A stretch of 8,759 nt of DNA, taken from NCBI GenBank assembly GCA_020430865.1, contig JAGQIY010000997.1, forward strand, positions 1 through 8,759. The letters run 5' to 3'. A program made the position numbers and the translations under genes. The notes beneath the pieces are model-generated. The model had not been told where the DNA came from and searched no databases. It was given only the letters and a program-made list of their open reading frames with translations. The first letter of the stretch is position 1. Each line of letters opens with the position of its first letter. Positions 1 through 4,722 of this stretch are shown in pieces. The DNA comes from Myxococcales bacterium. GTDB lineage: Bacteria > Myxococcota > Polyangia > Polyangiales > Polyangiaceae.

Positions 1-115
1 CCTGCGCAAAGGCCTCCGCCCGCGCCTTTTCCAATGATTCCACCGCGATCTGCAACTCCACACGCGCCGTCGCCAACGGCCGCAGCACCCACAGCCAGTA
101 GCCCAAGGCCAGCAT
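1..115 (-). CDS. Partial membrane protein, 5' end only, possibly a sensor kinase
   Basis: Read on the minus strand from the ATG at 115-113, 38 codons stay open to the window edge, and 33 of 38 have G or C at the third position, as expected for a real gene here. The product starts with a hydrophobic, Trp-rich stretch (MLALGYWLWVLRPL, one likely membrane helix). A charged amphipathic helix follows, with alternating Glu/Lys/Arg and Ala (VELQIAVESLEKARAEAFAQ). A membrane helix followed by such a linker is common just before the dimerisation domain of histidine kinases, but that domain would lie outside the window, so the function is unassigned. The start is uncertain: the only purine-rich motif (ctgagg) abuts the ATG, and the frame stays open further upstream into the divergent kinase gene. 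None of the three plus-strand frames of 1-120 reads like protein, which supports the minus-strand reading. Confidence 0.45.
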   Translation of the reverse strand, partial: MLALGYWLWVLRPLATARVELQIAVESLEKARAEAFAQ

Positions 116-145
116 CCTCAGGCCGCCAGCTATTTCCGCGCGACA

Positions 146-1705
146 ATGACTGACGGCAGGCCACGCGCGACCCGTCCGCTCACGCTGTTCCAAGGCGAGC
201 GCGGCTTCGCCATCTACATCCCCGTGGCGGACGCCGGGAGTCTCGGCTACCTGAACGCCGTCTTCGACGCGCAGCGGCTGATCGAGTCCTGCTTCTCGAA
301 GAAGCTGGACGAGACGAGCTACCGGGTCAGCGACTCCGGGAGTCTGCTCTACGAGAGCCCCAGCTTCGCAGCGCGCGCCTCTCGGACCAGTACGGCACAC
401 CTCCAGGTGCTCGACCGCACCTGGCAGCTCGACGTGCGCCTTAGGGAGCCCAATGGCGCGCCCAGCCACTGGTGGGTGCACCTGCTCAGCGTGATGTTCG
501 CCGCTGGCGTCGCCGCCGCGGTCCACTTCGCGCTGCGACGCGCGGAGGAACGTGAACGCGAGGAACGCGAGCGACGCCGTCTCGCCGAGCGCCTCCAGGA
601 TGCCAACAAGCTAGAGGCAGTCGGCCAGCTGGCGGGAGGCGTGGCTCACGATTTCAACAACCTGCTCACCGTCGTGGCGAGCAACGTCGCCCTGCTGCAG
701 GAGGCCGCTCTGGACGCGCCCGCGCGCGGCGCAGTCGACGAGATCGAGGCCGCCGCCGGACGCGGCGCCGAGCTGACTACCCAGCTCCTCGAGTTCTCCC
801 GCAAGAAGGTCGTGCAGGCGAGAGCGGTCGACGTGGACGCCGCGCTGACCCGAGCCGCGGGCATGTTCCGGCGTGTGCTCCGCGAGAGCATCCAGCTCGA
901 GCTGGAGCTCGAGGCCAATCAGCAGAAACACGTGCTCATCGACCCGGGTCAGCTCGACCGGGCGCTGCTCAACCTCGCGCTCAACGCAGGAGACGCCATG
1001 CCAGACGGCGGCAAGCTGACGCTCCGCAGCTACCTGCGCGGCGGTCGCATCTGGCTCGAGATCGCAGACACCGGGCACGGCATGAGCGAGGCCATCCTTT
1101 CGCGCGCGTTCGAACCCTTCTTCACCACGAAGCCGACTGGCAAGGGCACGGGGCTCGGCCTCTCGACGGTCTACGGCGTCGTCAGCCAGGCGGGGGGTGA
1201 GGTGGCCGTGGAGTCGAAGGCAGGCAGAGGCACCACATTCCGCATCTGGCTGCCGGCGACAGCTCACATCCCCGAGGAAACAAGTCCTGCACCTCCCAGC
1301 TCGAGGACCGACACGGGCGGACAGAAGCATGTGCTCCTGGTCGAGGACGACCCCGGCGTGAGGCGTGGTGCTGCGCGCGCGCTGCGCCGCGCCGGATACT
1401 CGGTCGTGGAGGCATCCAACGGCGTGGAGGCGTTGGAGAAGTGGAGCGAGGAGGTGGACGCCCTGGTCACCGACGCGGTGATGCCCGAGCTCGGCGGCAA
1501 GGCGTTGATCGAGACGCTGCGCAAGAAGCAGCCGCGGCTAGCGGTGGTGTTGATGAGCGGACACGCGCCGGAGGTGCTCGGTGACGTGCTCGGACGACTC
1601 GACGTCGTCTATTTGCCCAAGCCCTATGGCCCCTCCGATTTGGTCGACGCGCTCAGGACGGCGCTGCTGACCCAGCTCCCAGGCGACGCGACCCGGTCAG
1701 CGTAG
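146..1705 (+). CDS. Hybrid sensor histidine kinase with receiver domain, CHASE sensor apparently truncated
   Basis: Two-component signalling protein of 519 aa. Domains in order: residues 6-100 resemble the C-terminal half of a CHASE periplasmic ligand-binding domain (GFAIYIPV, GYLNAVFDAQRL, LLYESPSF, WQLDVRL); 109-130 is one membrane helix (WWVHLLSVMFAAGVAAAVHF); 131-158 is a charged helical linker; then comes the dimerisation domain with H-box GGVAHDFNN, phosphoacceptor His168. The ATPase domain has an N-box (Asn276/Asn280), G1 box ADTGHGM (Asp308), F-box FEPFFTT and G2 GKGTGLGLS. A receiver domain covers about 394-510, with acidic pair Asp401/Asp402, phosphoacceptor Asp443, Ser471 and Lys492. 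All catalytic residues are present. The oddity is the N-terminus: a CHASE domain normally has a preceding membrane helix and about 100 more residues. The ATG at 146 is the first start after an in-frame stop at 35-37, no clear Shine-Dalgarno precedes it, and the upstream frame does not look coding. The phosphorelay partner and regulated genes cannot be seen. The 3' end overlaps trkH by 9 bases, tail to tail. Confidence 0.9.
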   Translation: MTDGRPRATRPLTLFQGERGFAIYIPVADAGSLGYLNAVFDAQRLIESCFSKKLDETSYRVSDSGSLLYESPSFAARASRTSTAHLQVLDRTWQLDVRLREPNGAPSHWWVHLLSVMFAAGVAAAVHFALRRAEEREREERERRRLAERLQDANKLEAVGQLAGGVAHDFNNLLTVVASNVALLQEAALDAPARGAVDEIEAAAGRGAELTTQLLEFSRKKVVQARAVDVDAALTRAAGMFRRVLRESIQLELELEANQQKHVLIDPGQLDRALLNLALNAGDAMPDGGKLTLRSYLRGGRIWLEIADTGHGMSEAILSRAFEPFFTTKPTGKGTGLGLSTVYGVVSQAGGEVAVESKAGRGTTFRIWLPATAHIPEETSPAPPSSRTDTGGQKHVLLVEDDPGVRRGAARALRRAGYSVVEASNGVEALEKWSEEVDALVTDAVMPELGGKALIETLRKKQPRLAVVLMSGHAPEVLGDVLGRLDVVYLPKPYGPSDLVDALRTALLTQLPGDATRSA

Positions 1706-3142
1706 CCGCAGCTCCCGCCACACGTCCTGGTGCAAGAGCGCGAGCACGGTCACGATCTCGAGTCGACCCAGCCACATCGAGGCGGTGAGCAGTAGCTTCG
1801 CGGGGTACGAGAAGCCCGCAAAGCTACCCATCGGCCCAGCATGCCCGAAGCCGGGGCCCACGTTGCCGAAGCAGGCCAGCGAAGCTGAAAAGCCGACCAC
1901 CAGGTCCGAGCCCATCAGCACCAGCGCGACGCCGACGATGAAATAGCCGAAGTAGTACAGCACCACCAAGGTGAAGACGGAGCGCATGATGTCACGGCTC
2001 ACCGAGCGCCCCTGATACTTGATCGGCAACACCGCACGGGGGTGCAGCACCCGCGTGATCTCGCGCACCACGTGCTTCAGTACCAGTAATATCCGCACGG
2101 CCTTGGGACCACCAGCGGCGCTCCCCGCACAACCTCCGACGACCATCGCCAGCACCAGGAGCGCCTTGAGGTTGTGCCCCCAGAGCTCGTAGTCCGTGCT
2201 GGCATAACCGGTGCTGCTGATCATGCTCGCGGACTGGAACAACCCCAGGCGCAGGTGCTCTTCTCCCGGGACTCCACCCGCCAGTCCAATCGCGACGCCG
2301 ACGCCGACGAACAGCGTGACCCCTGCATAGAACTTGAACTCCGCGTCCCGGAGGAAGCCCAGTGGTCGCCCCGCCAGCACCCGATACTGCAGCGCGAAAC
2401 TGGCACCCGCTAGCAACATGAAGACGGTCAACACCCACTCCGCTGCCGGGTTTGCGTAGCCCATGATCGACTCCGGGTGGGGCGAGAATCCGCCAGCCGC
2501 CATCGTGGTCAGCGCGTGGCACAGCGCATCGTAGAACGGAAAGCCGCACAGCATCAGCGCGACGATCAGGGCCAACGTCAACGCCACGTACAGCACCCAC
2601 AGCCGGCTCGCGCTCTGACGGATCTGGGGACTCACGCCTTCGGCTGGTGCCCCCGAGGCCTCCGCGAAGAACAGCTGACGGCCAGCGATACCGAGGCGGG
2701 GCAACACCACGACGAACAGCGCGATGATACCCAGTCCGCCGAACCACTGGGTCATGGCGCGCCACAGGAAGAACGCGCGATCGAAGCGCTTGAAGTCGGT
2801 CAGGATGGTCGCCCCGGTGGTGGTCAGGCCACTGATCGACTCGAACAGCGCGTCGATCGGGTGCAGGCCGTGCAGGACGTAGGGAACGGCGCAGAACACG
2901 CCGAGCACGAGCCAAGTCAGGGCGACGATGGCTAGTGCTTCCGCACGGTGCAGAACATTGACCTTTGGCGTCTGGCTCCCCAGCAGCGTACCAGCCACGA
3001 AGGTCGCTGCGAGCGACATCGAGAACTGCACCGCGCTCTCGGTAACGCCGTCCACGGACGCCATCACGATGGGCGCGATGAAGGCCAGACAGAACACCCG
3101 CAGCAGCTGTCCAACCAGCCCGAAGACGAGCAAGAGCCGCAT
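1697..3142 (-). CDS. trkH: Trk-type potassium uptake pore subunit TrkH
   Basis: Inner-membrane K+ translocating subunit, 481 aa, the usual TrkH length. The four P-loop repeats of the K+ filter are visible: SGLTTTGATIL (about 104-114), LTTMAAGGFSP (211-221), SMISSTGYAST (306-316) and ACFGNVGPGFG (423-433). Other family signatures are WFGGLGII (133-140), the loop GGCAGSAAGGPKAVR (336-350) and the C-terminal GRLEIVTVLALL (459-470). Hydrophobic segments run through the whole chain, as expected for about eight to ten membrane helices plus pore loops. The ATG at 3142-3140 overlaps the trkA stop by one base (TGATG), with a modest AGGGG motif six bases upstream, so translation is probably coupled to trkA. 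The stop (TGA at 1699-1697) lies inside the end of the convergent kinase gene. The sequence does not settle H+ versus Na+ coupling or ion selectivity. Identification is firm; the TrkH rather than KtrB label follows from the two-domain TrkA partner. Confidence 0.95.
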   Translation of the reverse strand: MRLLLVFGLVGQLLRVFCLAFIAPIVMASVDGVTESAVQFSMSLAATFVAGTLLGSQTPKVNVLHRAEALAIVALTWLVLGVFCAVPYVLHGLHPIDALFESISGLTTTGATILTDFKRFDRAFFLWRAMTQWFGGLGIIALFVVVLPRLGIAGRQLFFAEASGAPAEGVSPQIRQSASRLWVLYVALTLALIVALMLCGFPFYDALCHALTTMAAGGFSPHPESIMGYANPAAEWVLTVFMLLAGASFALQYRVLAGRPLGFLRDAEFKFYAGVTLFVGVGVAIGLAGGVPGEEHLRLGLFQSASMISSTGYASTDYELWGHNLKALLVLAMVVGGCAGSAAGGPKAVRILLVLKHVVREITRVLHPRAVLPIKYQGRSVSRDIMRSVFTLVVLYYFGYFIVGVALVLMGSDLVVGFSASLACFGNVGPGFGHAGPMGSFAGFSYPAKLLLTASMWLGRLEIVTVLALLHQDVWRELRLR

Positions 3143-4533
3143 CAGTCGCCCCTGGCCTGCGCGCCAGACACCCGCACCCGTTCGCTCTGGCTGGAGTGGG
3201 AGTGGGTGAGGAAGTACTCTCGAGTCGCCTCCTCGTCACCGTGAGCGCAGAAAATCAGCAGGCGATCGTTCGCTCTCAACGCATCGTTTCCCCCCGGCAC
3301 CACACTATGCCGACCACGCAGGACGGCGCCGACTACCGCTGCCGTGGGCAACCGGATGTCGCGCAGCAAGCGGCTCTCGAAGTCGCCGGGCAGGGTCACC
3401 TCGATCACGCTCGCGTCACCGTGCTCGAGCACGGCGCGGATCTCGAACTCGGTCTTCTCGAGGCTGCGCACGACGGATCGAATCGCGGCGCCACGGCTGG
3501 AGCGAACGACGTCGATGCCCACCTTCTCGAACATCAGCTCGTTGGACAGCTTGTCCGCCCGGGTCACGATGCGTTCCACGCCGAGCTGCTTGGCGAGCAG
3601 AGAAATCAGCAGGTTCTTCTCGTCGTTGTTGGTGACGGCGACCACCACCGGCATGTCCCCGATGCGTTCCTCTTCTAGCAGCGTCAGGTCAGCACCGTCA
3701 CCATGTAGCACCAGCGAGTCGAGCTCATCGGCGACCGCCTCGCAGCGCGAGAGGTCGCTCTCGATGAGCTTCACCCGCCACTTTGCGGCCTCGAGCCCTC
3801 GCGCCACCTCGACTCCGACCGAGCCTGCGCCGATCACCGCCGCCTGGCGCCGGGTCCGTCGGTTCTGCCCCACGTGGGCTGAGGCCACCAGCTCCTGGAG
3901 CGGTGCCCAGCGTCCCATCACGATCAAGCGGTCCCCCGCCTCGATGCGCGTTCCGCCCTTTGGCAGGACCAGCTCCTCGCCGCGCCTCAGGGCGACGATC
4001 AGCGCGTGCTTCGGCAGCTTCAACGACTTCAAGGGAGCGGAGGTGAGCTCTGCCCCCGCGTCGACGGCGATGCGCAGGAGGGCGATGCTCCCGTCGGCGA
4101 ACACCTCCACGTCCAACGCTCCCGGCACCGTCACGATGCGCACGATCTCGGTCGCGAGCTGTTGCGCGGGGCGCACCACGACGTCGATCCCCAGCGCCTC
4201 GGACACGTCCTGTTCCTCTTCGTCCTCGAGGAAACCCGCGCCATTGAGCAGGCAGATGGTGCGCGCCCTGCCTCTCCGCTTGGCCGCCAGGCAAGCGACG
4301 ATGTTCTCCTCATCGTTGGTGGTACAGGCAATGAACGCCTCCGCTCGGTCGACCCGCGCCTGATCCAGCACGCGCGGCGAGGTGATGGCCCCGAACACCA
4401 CCTCCACGTCCAGCCGCTCCGTGCTCGTACCCAGGGCGGCCTCACTCCCCAGCACGACCACGCTGTGGTCCACCATCAAGGCCTCGGCGATGCGCGCAGC
4501 CATCTGGTCATCCCCCGCGACGACTACGAACAT
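3142..4533 (-). CDS. trkA: Trk potassium transport gating protein TrkA, double RCK
   Basis: Cytosolic regulatory subunit that docks on TrkH and gates it in response to bound nucleotide. From the ATG at 4533-4531 the product is 463 aa, close to the typical TrkA size. That start is chosen over the in-frame ATG at 4638 because GGAGG lies six bases upstream and because the protein then begins directly with the first Rossmann strand (MFVVVAG). Layout: TrkA_N at 1-135, TrkA_C at about 140-220, second TrkA_N at 230-350, second TrkA_C at about 360-445. The second half has the intact glycine motif GAGSVG (235-240), acidic LIESD (256-260), HGDGAD (277-282) and TNNDEKN (301-307). The first half keeps TTNDEEN (71-77) but has GDDQMA where GxGxxG is expected and no acid ending its second strand. 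The stop overlaps the trkH start, so the pair forms a trkA-trkH operon. The last 20 residues are polar and probably flexible. Confidence 0.94.
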   Translation of the reverse strand: MFVVVAGDDQMAARIAEALMVDHSVVVLGSEAALGTSTERLDVEVVFGAITSPRVLDQARVDRAEAFIACTTNDEENIVACLAAKRRGRARTICLLNGAGFLEDEEEQDVSEALGIDVVVRPAQQLATEIVRIVTVPGALDVEVFADGSIALLRIAVDAGAELTSAPLKSLKLPKHALIVALRRGEELVLPKGGTRIEAGDRLIVMGRWAPLQELVASAHVGQNRRTRRQAAVIGAGSVGVEVARGLEAAKWRVKLIESDLSRCEAVADELDSLVLHGDGADLTLLEEERIGDMPVVVAVTNNDEKNLLISLLAKQLGVERIVTRADKLSNELMFEKVGIDVVRSSRGAAIRSVVRSLEKTEFEIRAVLEHGDASVIEVTLPGDFESRLLRDIRLPTAAVVGAVLRGRHSVVPGGNDALRANDRLLIFCAHGDEEATREYFLTHSHSSQSERVRVSGAQARGD

Positions 4534-4722
4534 CCAAGGCCTCCGGCGGAGCCCAGTGGCCGATCCGAGGCGGCGGGGGCGCGTCTGGTCCAGAACATGC
4601 CGGTGTTTTACCCAGCCTGGGCGCCCAAGAGAATGCACTCCGCAAGTCGTGGCTCCCCGGGAGCGTTCCTTCGCCGTTCAGCTTGCTCCAAGGGCCGGTG
4701 AATACTACCGATTGCAGCCACG
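4534..4722. promoter_or_regulatory. Divergent intergenic region between trkA and the aminopeptidase gene
   Basis: These 189 bases must hold the promoters of both divergent transcription units. Promoter calls are weak. Toward trkA, TTCTCT (4633-4628) and TAAAAC (4610-4605) are 17 bases apart, matching 3/6 and 4/6 of the sigma70 consensus. The perfect 10-base palindrome TGGGCGCCCA (4618-4627) lies in that spacer, where a repressor site could sit. Toward the aminopeptidase gene, TTCAGC (4677-4682) and AATACT (4701-4706), 18 bases apart, would give a very short leader. A second near-palindrome, TCCCCGGGA, lies around 4654-4662. No riboswitch-like structure or reading frame of note was seen. Confidence 0.4.
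4540..4544 (-). promoter_or_regulatory. Ribosome binding site of trkA
   Basis: Read on the minus strand this is a perfect GGAGG with a six-base spacer (CCTTGG) before the ATG at 4533-4531. It decides the trkA start. The longer in-frame reading from 4638 would add 35 Arg-rich residues that precede the first beta strand and match nothing expected of the family. Confidence 0.8.

Noticed and set aside
146..1705. Kinase gene called as a pseudogene because of the short CHASE domain
   Set aside because: The remaining 519 codons are uninterrupted with every kinase and receiver catalytic residue intact, so it is kept as a gene, with the truncation reported as a finding.
1992..3239. 415-codon minus-strand open frame overlapping trkH
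   Set aside because: It is a frame-shifted shadow of trkH on the same strand, Arg-rich with no membrane segments, while the trkH frame has all four pore loops.
4534..4638. Upstream extension of TrkA by 35 residues to the ATG at 4638
   Set aside because: The extension is Arg-rich and precedes the first Rossmann strand, whereas a perfect GGAGG at six bases from the ATG at 4533 marks the real start.
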